From positions 1,937,565 through 2,001,564 of the forward strand of contig NC_066838.1 in assembly GCF_001640805.2 (NCBI RefSeq): 64,000 nt of DNA, read 5' to 3'. Shown in pieces: positions 43,831 through 57,391 of the stretch. Every line of letters begins with the position of its first letter. The first letter of the stretch is position 1. The DNA is from Lates calcarifer. Its lineage: Eukaryota; Chordata; Actinopteri; Centropomidae. A program made the position numbers and the translations under genes. The notes under the pieces were generated by a model. That model had not been told where the DNA came from. It was given only the letters and a program-made list of their open reading frames with translations, and made no database searches.

Positions 43831-46800
43831 CACACGTCTGCATGCACGAACACAGTTTCCCTCCTCTTTTCCTGTGATCTCTGTCTCTCCCTTCCTCAAT
43901 CTCTCTTCAACTCTTTCTGCTTCAGTGTGTCAGCCGGGACAAGGTGACATGGAAACACTGAACACATCAGAGGCCAAACCCGGACACCTGCTGTCTGATG
44001 GCAGTTCCAATGATGTGGTACATTTTCCACTGAATCCTGCTGTTATGTGACATAAAGTCATGCATATTTTTTCGTGAAGCTTAATATCACGTCTGATCTG
44101 GTCCAGACGGGCCTGCAGTCTGTTGATGTGGACAGCTTTTGGTCACTGTTTTCAGACTCAGTGGGTTAGTTTCTTCTACTTTGCACTTTACCCTGAAGTG
44201 TAGACACAAACAAAATCAAATATGGTGAATGTGAACAAACAAAACAGCGGGTCTGCAGTCAAAACAAAGTGTTGCATCTGGTTTGAATCGTGGTTTGTCA
44301 ACTTGAAGTTGTCAACATTTTCATACAGCTTTGTTGACCACTCCCCAAAACATAATACCGCCCAGCTCGCCTGCAGCTGCTCAACATTGTCAAGTGATCG
44401 ACTGCCATTCATGTATCATTGAGTGTTTATTGCTTGGTCAAAAACTACTTCTCAACCCACAGCAACTTGCAAACTCCTTCATCTGGTGTGGATGGAAATG
44501 AACTGACAGAGGCAACTGCTCACTGCAAAGATTTCAAAACCAAACTGAATGCATCATGTTGATGGATGGGTCATAAGAAGGTACTCCAATACAGACTTAG
44601 ATAGCAGACGTGTCCTGCACTCTTGGACATTAATTTCAAGCTACGTCAAAAAATCAATACATGTTGATATAATTTCTAAAAAGAGAAGAGGTGCTATGTC
44701 ATGCAACAAATGTCATATTGTTAAGAAGTGTGGCGGTTGTGGTTGTCTCTTACTCCTCAACGGCACCTCATCTCTCTTTCGCCTGGTGCTGGTTGTCCTC
44801 AGCAAAGGACATGACCTTTCACCCCTATCCTGGGATAGCCCCACCTATCTTCCACACAAACACACACACACACAAACTGGAAGCCCATGGGGCGCAGTGG
44901 CTATGCTACCATGCTCATTTGCATTCTGTAGAGGAGGATGTAGACCACAGAACCACCCTGACCCTTGACCTCAGTGCCCTCCTACCCCAGTCTCCCACAT
45001 CCCACAGATCAGCTGACGTATTCCCCAGAGGTGGTCGACTGGCCCTTTGTACTGAGAGAAGGCAGCCGTCCACAAGAACATCCTCCTCTTTTGTTGGTGC
45101 AGAACAAGGATTTAAATCTTGAAGAAGCCTTTCCAATGTTCTTGCTTCATCAAAAAAAAGTGCAGAGGAGGCGACTTCAACAACCTCCACCCACAGACAA
45201 ATATATTGGATATCCACTACGGTAGAAGAAAAACAATGCAATAGTTTTTCCTGTCAGGTACAAGTATTTGAACTTAAGTGAACTAAATATGGTCATCACA
45301 GTCATACACTTGCAAGCCCATTCGTCCCACTTGACTTTCCCAGTAGCATTTCACTGTCTCTTTAATACATGAAACAACAACACTCGCACAAATGCAGCCT
45401 TTTGTGTTGTTTTAATGTAGGGCAAATGCCTGTTTGAATGCGACCTAAAACATCTCGGCCCCCGCTGCATCAATTCATCACTGGATAGAATTTTGCACAG
45501 ACAATTCTTTTTGTTGTTTTTAAATTGTTTGTTTACTTTTTTGTTGTTGTTTTTTCCATCCTCAGTGCATTTGCTAATAGGACAAACTCCTGTAAATGGA
45601 CTTCCAGAGTCCAGTGTCAAACTCGTGTTTTCAAGGTCAAGAAAGAACCCTTAACTTAGATCTTTCTTTTTTAAAGAGATGGTCAGTGGTATCTGAAATG
45701 GGGATTAGCAGTCTGAAATGCACCAAAATACAAATCATAAAATTACAAAGAAATTAATCCTAATTGTTGGCAGAACTGGTGCTCTACAAAGCTCTGTGGC
45801 TTTGAGGAGCTCTGTGGAGCAGGTTGATGCAAAACTGAGAGATGGTGGCAGGCACAGTTATGAAAAAAAAAAAGTTGTAAGAAATGGGGCTGAACAAAGC
45901 AAAGCCTTGTTGTGTGCACACACTTAACAGTTTGTAGGTCACAGCATGCACCGCTGCTACGTGGAAGATAGCAGAAACATGTGGTTACACCCTACTCCAT
46001 CTCACAGAGGCCTGTGGTAGGCGGCCATTTTGGTTAAACCCATGTTGGTCTGTGCTGGGGGTTTCACTACCGCACCCTTACCCTCCCCTTCTTCCCCACG
46101 TTGCAGCTCCTCCCTCCTAAAACTACTAGACAAATCTCACTTTACATTGTTTGAACACAGGTCGCATGTAGGTGAGTGGAGCTGTTGCTGCCACCATAAA
46201 ATTCCAATTATACAGCATATGTAACATGACTAACCAGGACAGACTGTGTGTTTTACTGCAGCTCCAGTGTAAGCTATCATCGTGTGAAAGACAGCAGCGC
46301 TTCTAGAAGCATTTGTTGTGCGTTATCAAAGTGACAATGCACAGCCACTGCTACATCTAGCATGGTGTTGTGACTGAAGTCTTTCTGAGATAACGAGAAT
46401 GAAGAACTACAGAGAATGACACTCACCTATAGATGAAAAACCACAGCAGGAACACCCCACAGAGCCATAAAAAGGAGAAAAAAAAGAGAAAAAGTTAGTC
46501 AAATCATCTTAAAGCATTATGCATAAAATCATAGCAAACTAATTGCACAACAAAGCCTCGGCTCACAAAATGGTCATTTAGGGGGTTGCAGCAAAATGAG
46601 GAATAGCTCAATCTCACTTTATTGAAATCATCTTTGAATAGAGTGTGTGTAAGAGTTATGGTTCTCATCATTAGTTTCACTCACATCATTTGTATTTCCC
46701 CAAAACAAGTGTGGACTTTGTGTGTATGGAGGGCTCCACTGTGAGACCACCTATGTATTCATGGCATGGAAATATTTCAGATCTCCTTGTATAGAGCAAT

Positions 46801-46949
46801 CACAATCATATTTTACTTCATTATGAGCAGAATTTTATTTTATTTTAAGTTTATGAGGAGGTTTATCTGAGTTTCTGTTAATCAGTGCACAAACACGCAT
46901 TTGAAAGGTGATTTGTTTTCTTCTCCTTCGCTATACATTCTCCCATCTC

Positions 46950-47115
46950 AAGATAGGTGGCTGCCTCTCTCAGGAGTGATTTTATATTTTTCCTGCACTT
47001 GGCTTAAGTGACACAGCAGAGGGGGTCTGTGAAATTCCAGACAGCCTCATTAAAGCACAGTAATTGCTTTGCGAACAGCAGCTCATAAAAAGGCCCCGCT
47101 GCCCCATCTCTTCCC
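46950..47115. promoter_or_regulatory. Candidate conserved non-coding block
   Basis: Repeat-free sequence with CTTGGCTTAAGTGACAC (NKX-like TTAAGTG), GTGAAATTCCAG, CTCATTAAAGCACAGTAATT and GCTCATAAAAAGGCCCCGC. It precedes a long G-rich stretch (47130-47240). Inference only. Confidence 0.25.
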
Positions 47116-47769
47116 ATAAAAGGCAAGGCGCTAGGGGGGTACAGGGTGGGGGGGTTATAGGGGTGCAGGACAATGGGGGGGACATCAAATCTGGAAGTGT
47201 TGGTGGAGAAGGTGGGGGGGAAGGAGGAGATGGGGGTGTGTGTTTGGGTCAATGATACCTCAAATTACCTTTTTTCTCTCTTTTAATGTGACTACATGCC
47301 GAGGTTTGAGCAGTTCATCAGTTTATTATTATTGCCAGATGGCCTAATACCACATTAGTCGTCTACAGGAAGACGTGACTTTCAGTTATGGGTAGCTTCA
47401 GTCCAGAAATGTTAGTATTGGTTGTGGTATCAGCCTTCTAAACCCCCCACCAAGTCCCAACACATACCCACACAAGCAGATACCTACACGTGTGTGAGCA
47501 CTAATGATTAATCATGTATACAGAGTGCAGGCACCCACACAGCTTGGCTACTCATATCCAAATCACAATACACACAACGAAATCTGCCATGACTTTATCT
47601 TCTCTGCAGAGGCTGTGACCCCCAGCACAATATGCCCTACTACTTTCTATTATTTTTTCTGGATTTCTGTGTCACAGAGCACTGCTTACATTACATATAG
47701 CCAGAGGCCTATAGGCAAACGCTGTCTTCTTCACCGCACCACCTAATGAGGTAATAAGGGTGAAACTTC

Positions 47770-47935
47770 ACCAAATGTGTTTGTTTTTCGCACCCAGGCC
47801 CTGCTAATTGCCTCCTCCTGTAACCCCACAGTTTGCATAATGATGCCAGTTGACAAACCACTCTTTCCATGCTAATGATTACTAAAGCTATATCAACGCT
47901 ATGTCGGCTAAATCTGAAAATGCACCTTTTCCTCT
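47770..47935. promoter_or_regulatory. Candidate conserved non-coding block with octamer-like motif
   Basis: It contains CCCTGCTAATTGCCTCC, ACAGTTTGCATAATGATGCC (POU/octamer-like TTTGCATAAT), GTTGACAAACCAC, CCATGCTAATGATTAC and TATCAACGCTATGTCGGC. It has dense homeodomain/POU cores without repeats. Inference only. Confidence 0.33.
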
Positions 47936-48189
47936 TGCAGCGTTTTTTTAAAGAGGCTCTCTAAAGTGGATAGTTTTGAAAAGGACGAAAAACACATTTC
48001 TAAAAAAAAAAAAAGTTCTGATTGGATGATTTGAGGTGAACAGTCAACACATCTTTCTGAAGCACAGTTTTCTGACTGACAGTGCAGTGTCCTGTGCGCC
48101 AGATATTACACTGTATTTTCAAAGCAGGGCTGGGTTAGAACTGCTTTTCATATGGTTTGATGCTAAATGTGTGTAGTTGAAATTTTGAG

Positions 48190-48420
48190 GTGGAGAAATC
48201 TCTCAGTAGGTCTCACTTTCACATGCTGATTAATCACTTAAGAAGATTGCGCCCTCCCCCTGTAGCCCCCCTCCCTTCCCCAGCACTGATGCTCATAATA
48301 GGATTGGTCTGGCTAATGTCTCTCCGCTTAACATATTTCAAGCCTCGGCTGAAAAGTGGCACGTTTTCATCTGAAAAGGCAGATGAATTGCAAAGACAAA
48401 AGACAGATGATAATTCTTGA
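48190..48420. promoter_or_regulatory. Candidate conserved non-coding block
   Basis: Repeat-free sequence with GCTGATTAATCACTTAAG, GCTCATAATAGGATTGG, CTGGCTAATGTC, CATATTTCAAG and GGCAGATGAATTGC, just before a G12 run at 48440-48451. Inference only. Confidence 0.27.
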
Positions 48421-48439
48421 CTTTCTCCTCTCTTTTTTT

Positions 48440-48451
48440 GGGGGGGGGGGG
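48440..48451. repeat. G12 homopolymer
   Basis: Twelve G followed by CTCCCCC. Length may be unreliable. Confidence 0.9.
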
Positions 48452-51400
48452 CTCCCCCTAATTTACTTGGTTTTCTTCTCCACATAGCTTCCTCTGTGTA
48501 GTCAGAGCAAGCTAGCAGGGGGTACCCACTTTCTCTGCAACCAAAGGGATTAGGTGTAATTGGGACAAAAGCACTGTCCTCAAGCTTTTTTCACCCAGGG
48601 CTTCCCCCTTTAACAGGCCACTAACTACAGTCAGCTCCTCTGCAGGCATCTTATCAATTCTGACTAGTCAAATTTGTTCTGCTTGGAATACTTCTGAATT
48701 CCAGCTGCAGGGAAAAGAAAGTACTGTAAGAAGCTTGCAGACTCATTTCAACCAAAAAAAAAAAACAAAAAACAAATCTAAAATGCTCTGAATCTGGCAC
48801 CCAACAGCACTTTCCTGAGGCACTACTTTGTACATTTCTGGAGAGAATTCCTTGGTCGTTTTGTGTTTGAGGTTAAGAATACATGTCAGAGTGGGGAACC
48901 ATTTCATTTATCTGTGACCTTTCCACTGGCCCGGCTGTTATTTCTGCCTTGTCTAGCTCTGGTGGCGCTGAGAATGCTCACATGTTTCCTTTCTCACTCT
49001 CTTATCTGACATGTCTGTGAGGCCTCGCCGCCTGTGATGCCACTAAGATCAGTGTAGAAGGTTGGGAAGGACTCAGAAAAGCAGAAGACGATGCAAGTTC
49101 ATCACTGTAGAAAATGCCTGTTTCGTCATGTCTCACACAGCAGTCCTTCACTGTCATCACCTGATGTTGTCCAGAGTAAAAGAGAACATGGATGTGCATT
49201 GAATATTGCAGCAAAATCCTCCATGTAACCTTCAGCATGCACTCTGCTGCAAGAAATCAATAAATGATGAAGGAGGACCGGCCATTTGGCAGGTTACTAC
49301 AATTGTGAAGGTGCTAAGGTCAGTTTGGATGACAACCTGCTGACAATTGTTGCAACTCTTAGCACCAGCAGTGCTTTTTGCAGTTATACCCTCCACATGC
49401 ATAAACAAAGAAAAAAGTCCAGATATGGTACGATGACACAAATCAGATGCCAAAGGTGAATATCTGACCTTATCCTGTACTAGGGAAGAACTAAACTGCC
49501 GTCCTTGGGTAAAAGAAGAGCAGCAAGGGGCAAAACGGAAGTCCTACACCCTCTCCCACCTAAGCTCACCCCCTTAGAGCCCTATTAAACAGTACGAAAG
49601 TCAGGCTTACTGGGCCGTCTTTATGGCTGCCAGATGGCATGACAGGGGCCTGGGCTGCTTGTGAACTAGCCTCCACCCCTGTAAAACAGTGACCAGTTGA
49701 CCCTGGAGCCATATAAACCTGGAGTCTAAGACAACAAGGCTCCATCCACCAAGACACATCACTCCAGTCAAGTCACCTGAGGAAGCAGGAGAAACGCTTG
49801 CTCCCTCTTGGCATTTCATTTTCTGGTCCTCCTCCAGTCCACAGAGTTCACCTTATGAGGGTAAACTGGTTGTGCAGTGTAAAGATCTTGGTGGCTGTCC
49901 TATTCAAAAGGAAAGTAGCAGCCTTGGAATCTAATTTTAAGGACAGCTGCCAAGTTTTTGCAGCACGCCAACTTGTGACTTTCACTGTCGCTCTACTTTA
50001 ACTGCAGTCAGGAAGACTTAAGACATTCATCCTGCAGTGTCAAGTAGCTGATGCAGCCCTGTAGTCATGTAATAAGAGAGAACTACACAGTTGGGTTTGC
50101 TCCTTATTAGGAGCCCTTATGACGCCAACTGATAAAGACGTGTATTCCACAGACTGGTCTGAGAGGGCTCATTTCTAGGTGTCACAGAAGGTTCACGACC
50201 TTTCATGACCTCGCTACGAAACAGCCAAAGCCACCTCTTGACTGACTTTACGGTCTGGACCACTGTAAAAATAGAAAAAAGAAGAAAGGGGGTGGTGCTG
50301 GGGGGCGACTGCGTCTGGCCTTTAGAATGCAGGCTCACTCCACAAACACTATCTTGAGAAGTAATCAAGGGAGGGACACTTAAAGGCTTAATTGCACCAA
50401 ATGTCCTTTAATGACCAGAAGTCACAGCCCGTCTTTAGGTCCTCAACTTTAACAGCCACAGAACCCAGGCCACAGAGAGGTCAGGGAGGGGTCAGGTTGA
50501 ATAACAAGCCAACTGAAAGTTTGGGCTGTTTCAGAGCCACTAACTGCAGCACAGCCCATTTGGGTAGGGGCTGGGAGATTAAAAGTGAGGATCTAAGAAA
50601 GGAGCTGGTGTAGCCTCTGAGAAAGGAATTTGTTTTAAAGGAGAAGGTGTGGAGGCCAGAATATTCAAGGCCAAGTGTACATTGAAGGAAAAAAAATAGT
50701 TTTTGGAAAATGATTCCTTTGCAGAGTGAGTAAATGAGCAAACTGTGGTTTGCGGATGGTTGTTGAGTGCTGTTGGGTAATTTATGATCTGGCTTCACAG
50801 AGTTTAGCATCAATAAAGGTGGCATGAGATCAACCTGCAACCAGGCAATTACCACTGACCACAAGACAAACTGAACCTGGAATCAGGATGCCCCTTTAAG
50901 TCAATGGGAGACTGTTTTTTGTCATTGCACTGTTTTGTCCATCCTCTTCTCCTTATTTCCCTCCTTTCTTCTCACATCTGGAAAGCAGAACCCTGCCATT
51001 CCCCAAGCATGCACACACACACACATGCACACACACATACACTGACGTCATGTAGACCACTCTGCTTGATGGGAAGCATATGAGCTGAGAAAGGAACATT
51101 GGAGGAAGGGGGTGTTGTCACCAGAACACACAACTTATCTGCCAGTACACTACAAAAACTCACTTTTTCCAGGACCTTTTTTCTTATCCTACAAAGCTGC
51201 TGCTGCTGCTGGACATCAGATTCTTCCCTTGCTGACTGCAATGTAATCCCAATTTCTAAACCAGGTAGACTCTTCCCTTTGTTTCAAACTACAGTACCTT
51301 TAGATATGACCAACAGCTGTCCTATAGATATGACCAAGTCTGATGCTTCTACCAATAATCTCATGCCATCCTATCCATGGTGGGTGACATGATTGTGCAT

Positions 51401-53998
51401 AATGGCTTCTAATAAAAGGCAAATTACCACATCTTCTCATTCTAATCATAGGATTTAACTATAAGTAACTAGTTCAAGAAGCAGGATTTGCTGTCTCTGC
51501 ATGTGGAACTTCGGACCAGAGTTATTTTGCACTCCTCCCTCTTGCAAAACAGTGTAGGGGGGATGTTGACGAACTCCTCTTGGCTCTGGCAGTATGATGT
51601 GTTGCCTGCCTCCCCACCATTCATTGGCTAACTCTTTCCATAGCTGCACCAATATCAGAGCCAAGAGAAACCCCCCTGTGCCGCTCTTTGGTGCCGCTCT
51701 CCTCTGTTTGGTTGTTTGCCACCACCACCACTATCATCACTACTGCTCCATGGCTGCCATTAAGGCAGAAAAAAAACTCCCAAGGAAGAGGAAAATAATA
51801 CAACTAGAAATGGTCGATGTGGGGGATGTGGACGGAGATTGTTGGCGAAAGTTGCACCTGATCTGTTATTGATTTAACATGATTCTTCATTGTTACAGAA
51901 TGGAATGAATGGTTACATTATCTTTTTTTTGCTACTTTATTAGAGATAAACTCAGATGCAATGTGAGGTCAAATCTAATAACATTAATAGGCCTGATGAC
52001 GGTATTATTTCCCACTAACATGACAAAAATGCACCATGTAATAACAACCTGAGCTCCTTCAGTTCACTTTTATATTTATATATACATATATGTATGTATG
52101 AATGTATCTCGTTAACACTTAGAACTGTAACACCATATTGGTGCCACCTGCCACCAGGAAAGAGCTGAGAAGGCTTGAAAAGATCAGTCACGCAAACACA
52201 CACACACACAGACTACCACAGGCTTCCACTATCATATACACCATAAGCATAACCGCTGTGCATCCAAACAAGAGTGAGTGGTGAACAACAGCACCCACTC
52301 GCATAATAGTAAGAACAAAACAGCAAAAACAAGAATCCGATTAAAGTAGTGAGCAGTGTGAGGTGGCGCTGGAAATGAATTGTGCGTACTTTGCAGTTGG
52401 TATATAAGCCCTTTCGTGCTGAGGAGCGATTACCTAGTTTGCAGTGCTGGTAATCTGAAAAGCAGCTTGGAGAGAGTTTTTAAAGACGCAGCAGTGGTGG
52501 CAGCCTGTCCTCTCTCCCCCCTGTCTGACATGGGCCGGCCTCACAAGGCTGCTAAACAGAACCACACAGAGGTGCAACTCACCAAATTTACAGATCCGAT
52601 ATGTGCACAGAGTGCGTTGTGAAGTAGGTCAGCCATACGAGTAGGCCCCCCATATGCATAATGGGCCTCTGACAAAAAGTGCATGAGTGGTGTTCACACA
52701 TTCTGTTGATACTGAACCTCCCAGTCAAGTAGAAAGATAAAAATGTGAAAAGATGATGTAATGAGCATGCCAGAATTCTTGACAGCTGTTTAGGTGTCAT
52801 TTCCACTGCAGACAGAACCAAATGACTATTCTGAGCTCCAACAGGGCATACCCAAAGGAGAAAGAGCAGGCACTGCTCTATTTTTGAGGCTGCTGACCTT
52901 CGTCTCTTTCTCCTCAGGAGAATAAAGACGAGTCCAGAAATGACACCAGACTCCCTTTAAGCTGCCACTGACTCCAAGGAGAGCTGGAAAGAAACTGAGG
53001 AGATGAAAAGCCTGAGCATGCTTCAGACAAACAAGGCAGTACAAAGTGATTTGAATGAAAAGAATAAAACTTGGTAGAGAACTTTGAACACCTCTGCATA
53101 CCAATTACTGCAAGAAACTGGGTGTGACTCTCACATTGTGTGTTTTAGAAAGTCAAAAATTGTTGGATGCAGCAACACACCCTGTTAGGTCATCAGAAAG
53201 GTGGTTTGCTATACGCTGCTAAACCCAATTTTTTTGTAGATTTTTTTTACAAACAAACTCAACATGTCTGACCATTTTACAACATCATTTCCTTCCAAAG
53301 GACCTTAAAGTTTTTACTGTTACCTGTTGCTGCCACCAGCATTTGAATTTGCCTGAGGCAACCCTAGAGAACATTTCTTTTACAGTGCTGAGGGTGTTTA
53401 TGGACTCATTCACAATAATACCCCTTTAATAAGTCTATTTAATGTTGTCCACCATAATAAAATGAGGTGACGATCCAGCAGGATTATAGAGCATGCATAC
53501 ATATAAACCTTACATAAGTATCACAAACAATGGCATTGCTTGCCCTGCTATCTTTTTGTGTCCAAACCAGAAGAATAGAGAGGAAAGAGAGGGAGAGAAA
53601 GGAGGGATTAGTCGGAGGGATAGAGGCCGAGGCCCACATCTGGGTAATTGGGGATGACAGGCCTTGGATCATCCCTCCCAACAACAGGACCTCTGAAAGA
53701 TGGAGAGAGGGGGGACTCTCAAGCTTGTAATGAGTAAAATGACAGCTTGAAAAAATACCTGTTAAAGGACCATGCTGGTGTTTTTAATGCTTTACGATCA
53801 CTCACAGACACTAGAGTGAGCATTTGGACACCTTTGAAACTGAAAATGAGTCTGAGGGCCAAGGACATAAAGACAGTGTGACGCAGCAGGGCTGAGGTTG
53901 CAGGCTACCATGCTAGAAACCTAGTATGTGTTAAAGTGAACAACGGCATCGTGTACGTCTCCAGGTTTCATCATCATGCCATTCCTGTCATCTCAGTT

Positions 53999-54030
53999 TG
54001 TGTGTGTGTGTGTGTGCGTGTGTGTGCGTG
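53999..54030. repeat. (TG)n microsatellite
   Basis: A TG array with two GCG interruptions. Confidence 0.95.
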
Positions 54031-54511
54031 CATAATCTACTGCCACTGCAGGATAGTACACACACATGCACGAATGCCATTTTTCCACCTGCCCAGTGAA
54101 ACATAAATCGTGGCAAAGTATTCACGCCCCCCGCTCCACACTGGCAAAATTCCAGCTGCAGGTTGGCGTGTTAAACTGGGCCTTGAAGACTCCATCTTTA
54201 AGACACAGCTGTGAAATTTACAGACATATTTTATCAAGTTAACATCTGGTGTGCATTAAAATAGTTATTTTTAAAGGAAAAGATGCAATAACATTGTGGT
54301 CTCATATCTTAAATGGAAAAACATGATTTCCTATTTATCCCTTAACTTTAACCCAGATATGTAAATTTTCATTCCCATCTCCTTAAACAGCACAGAGGCA
54401 GACAGTGCCACTCGCATCTTGACTGCTGTAAAGCCACTGTGAAATTGTTCAGTTCAGTTCCGTTCTACTGAGGTAAGCATGCTGAGAGCCTGTGGGACCC
54501 TGTGTGTGGGA

Positions 54512-54720
54512 GTGTGTGTGTGTGTGTGTGTGTGCGCACATGAAGAGTGTGTTCAGTTGAACTGTGCAGCATGGGCAGTGAGGCACACTGTAATGCGGGG
54601 GGAAAGGAGAGAGAAAAAGAGAGAGCAAGAGAAGAATGGATGAGAGAGACAGAGGGGAGAGAGGGGGCAGAGTGAGCCAGCGAGAAAGTGAGAGAGGGAT
54701 GGATGGATGGGAAAGAGAGA
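54512..54720. repeat. (TG)12 followed by GA-rich purine tract
   Basis: A TG array at 54512-54536, then from about 54597 a 120-bp stretch almost entirely of A and G (AGAGAGAAAAAGAGAGAGC and similar) on the plus strand, ending with (GATG)3. Confidence 0.9.
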
Positions 54721-55759
54721 AAGAGAACAGAGAGACGCTCTGGTCAGGCACGCGATGCTTGGCTGGAATCAGGTCAGGCCCACATGAGGCCTCCCTCGCA
54801 CACACACACTCTCAACAAAAAGGGTTCCATACAGCAGCAGAAAACACTTCTGCAGGGTTGTACTACATTATATGGTGCTGTAAAGGATCATTTAAAGCTA
54901 CAGTCCAACATTTTGCTAACACCTAGTTTGCTCTGACTATTGAAAGCTTGCTTGGTACTTACTTTTGACTGTATATTATTTAGATTCTGTGTCCTTTTAC
55001 ACCGTTTATATTACACAAACTAAATGTAAAAAAAAAAAAGGTATTGTTTTATTATCAGAGCAGAAATTCAGATTTCATATCGACACAGTTATCAAATGCT
55101 GTACAGCCTTAGTTATTAGTAGATGTATTTTTTCACTTTTCAAAAAGCTAGGCTAGAAGTTTCCCCGTTTCCAGAGGCACAGAGACAAAAATGACTTGAA
55201 AGAAGACCATTTCTTAAAATGTTGTAGCATAGGGCTGCAGCTAATGGAAATGCTAGTCTTGATCAGTCAAAAATGAAACAAGATATGTTACAGAACTGTG
55301 TCTTATGTTGTGTCTTGTTAGCTTGAGAGATGATGTTGCAGTTAGTGTTTTGATACAACTCTAGATATTACCCAGAGGAGCTGAAAATCTCCAAATCAAC
55401 TGGGCTTGACATTAAGCAGACTTTATTCTGCCAACTCCATAGTATAAAGTCCATGTAATGTCCAAGTGATCTGATGCATGAATAGAGCAGGTGACGTGAC
55501 AGGTGACATATTATCTACAGTGTACAGTTTAGTGTTTGATGTGTTTACTCCATCTACACTAAGTGTTAAAGTAAGACATTCTCAGCACACCGTGGCGTAG
55601 CTTATACGTAAGGAGAGGAAATCTGACACAGAGTCTGAGGCTAAAAGTAGATGACACCCTGCTCTTACGTACAAACCCATACACATATATAGACAGCACT
55701 ACTACCCCAAACATGTCTGAAAGTGGATCCCTGCATGCACCTTTGGGCCCTCCACATTA

Positions 55760-55990
55760 CCACCTCTTGACTTCTGGACAGGCTAATTACTGGCCCCATC
55801 ACTCTTAGGTCTCCTGACAAGAATGTGTCGTGCTGAATGCTAACCTAACTGGCTACTGCTTTAATTAACGCCGTCTTCAGGAACTGACCCCTCAGCCCCT
55901 CCCCACCTAGCACCTCCATCTCGCTCACTGACAGACAGTTGACCCAGAGCTGCCATCTCACCTTAACGGAAACATGAGCCAGCAACTGAC
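55760..55990. promoter_or_regulatory. Candidate conserved non-coding block
   Basis: Unique sequence with GGCTAATTACTGGCCCC, GAATGCTAACC, GCTTTAATTAACGCCG and CTCACTGACAGACAGTTGAC. No repeat or reading frame. Inference from composition only. Confidence 0.22.
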
Positions 55991-57127
55991 GGGCTGATCG
56001 GCAACCAGAGAAGAGGCAGTGGCTTGGACTAAACCCATCAACATGACACTGTCTGCCTTTGGTGAAAATAATGTAAGGTCATCTCAAAATGAATGTAATG
56101 AAATGTAGTGTTTGTTTTCTTTCCAAAGTAACTTGTATGGTTACTGTTTCAGCTACAGTAATATTACAAATATCCTACAAATAACCACCGGTATTGCTTA
56201 AACAAGTCAATCAATTGATTAGTCAAGCAACAGCTGCTTTGGCTAAGTTTAAAGCTAGTATACATAAATACTTGATTATGAAATAGACATGTCTCTTACT
56301 GAGGTATGATGTGTTAACTGCTTTATTGTTTTCATCCATCTTAGATGTGCAAACATTAGCGTTTTTCTCTCAAAATTATAGTCACACATTAATTGCCAAT
56401 GAAAATTAGATACTGCTATTTCAACTGCCGTACTATTACTTGTGGCCTACAAATAAACACAGCGGTTGCTTTCACTGAATCATCTGAAACCCTTTGTTGT
56501 GGTCCACCACTATTCTCTGGCTTGTTTAACTCATTATTGGTCATCATGTTCTCACCCCGAGCTGCTAATATGACAAATTGTTGAAAAAGTCAACTGTCTC
56601 TGGGTGTAATAAGATCATTTTTGTCGGGCAGAAAAGGCACATGGCAGACAGGTCACTGTGTTTTTCATCTAGTAGACAAATGTTAAGAAAGCTACTTTCT
56701 GAGGTTCGTCTGGTGCGACAGTGAAACAACTCTGTCATGTGCATTTGTGTCTGTCTCTGTCATGTTAGTACGCAGCAACCACGCACCACCACCACCCAAG
56801 CCCAGCCCACCAGCCAGCCAGCCAGGAAGCAGTCTTGCCCGTTCCGATTTAGTCCAGGAAGACTGCATTTGCTTAGCAACCACATTACCGCTCCAATCAC
56901 AGCGGCAGCATTTGGGATAATGTAGGACCAGAGTGCTGTGCTGTGCTGTGTGGAGGCGGTGCATTAGACTCACAAGCATGCACACACAAGACACACACAC
57001 ACACACTAGTCTGATGCCTCTCTCACTTAATGCTGCAGCTCTTTCCAAGCATAAAAGGAAGAGAGAGAGTAGTTTTTTTTCATACAAGGCTGCCTTGCCT
57101 TGATGCTCAAGCTACTGCTTAGCCCAC

Positions 57128-57130
<3 letters not shown>

Positions 57131-57181
<51 letters not shown>
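57131..57181. repeat. (GA)25 microsatellite
   Basis: A perfect GA array; homopurine and mirror-symmetric, so H-DNA-prone. Confidence 0.98.
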
Positions 57182-57184
<3 letters not shown>

Positions 57185-57359
57185 TACACTGTCTGGCACC
57201 TTGAAACACACACTGAAGTAAATCCATTATCGCTTTTCCCCTCCCTTTCTCTACGCCACAGAGGTGTCTGACTGTCTGCGGCTCCCCATCAGCCTAATAG
57301 ACTGAAATAGAAATTTCCGTGGTAGCTGCTGCTGGTGCCGGCTGCGTCCTGTAGTGTCA

Positions 57360-57362
<3 letters not shown>

Positions 57363-57391
<29 letters not shown>
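57363..57391. repeat. (CA)14 microsatellite
   Basis: A perfect CA array. Shorter TG and AC tracts follow at 57554-57574 and 57773-57795. Confidence 0.95.

Noticed and set aside
44549..45241. Three overlapping open frames of 108-143 codons on both strands
   Set aside because: Translations have no recognisable motif and include a microsatellite stretch (HTHTH). No support as a gene.
55225..55275. GGGCTGCAGCTAATGG, similar to the GGGCTGCAACTAA repeat end
   Set aside because: Only the first dozen bases agree; could be chance.
56195..56245. Possible fragment of the CGATTAATCGATTA-type fish repeat
   Set aside because: Only a short CAATCAATTGATTAGTCAAG-like match. Too little to call.
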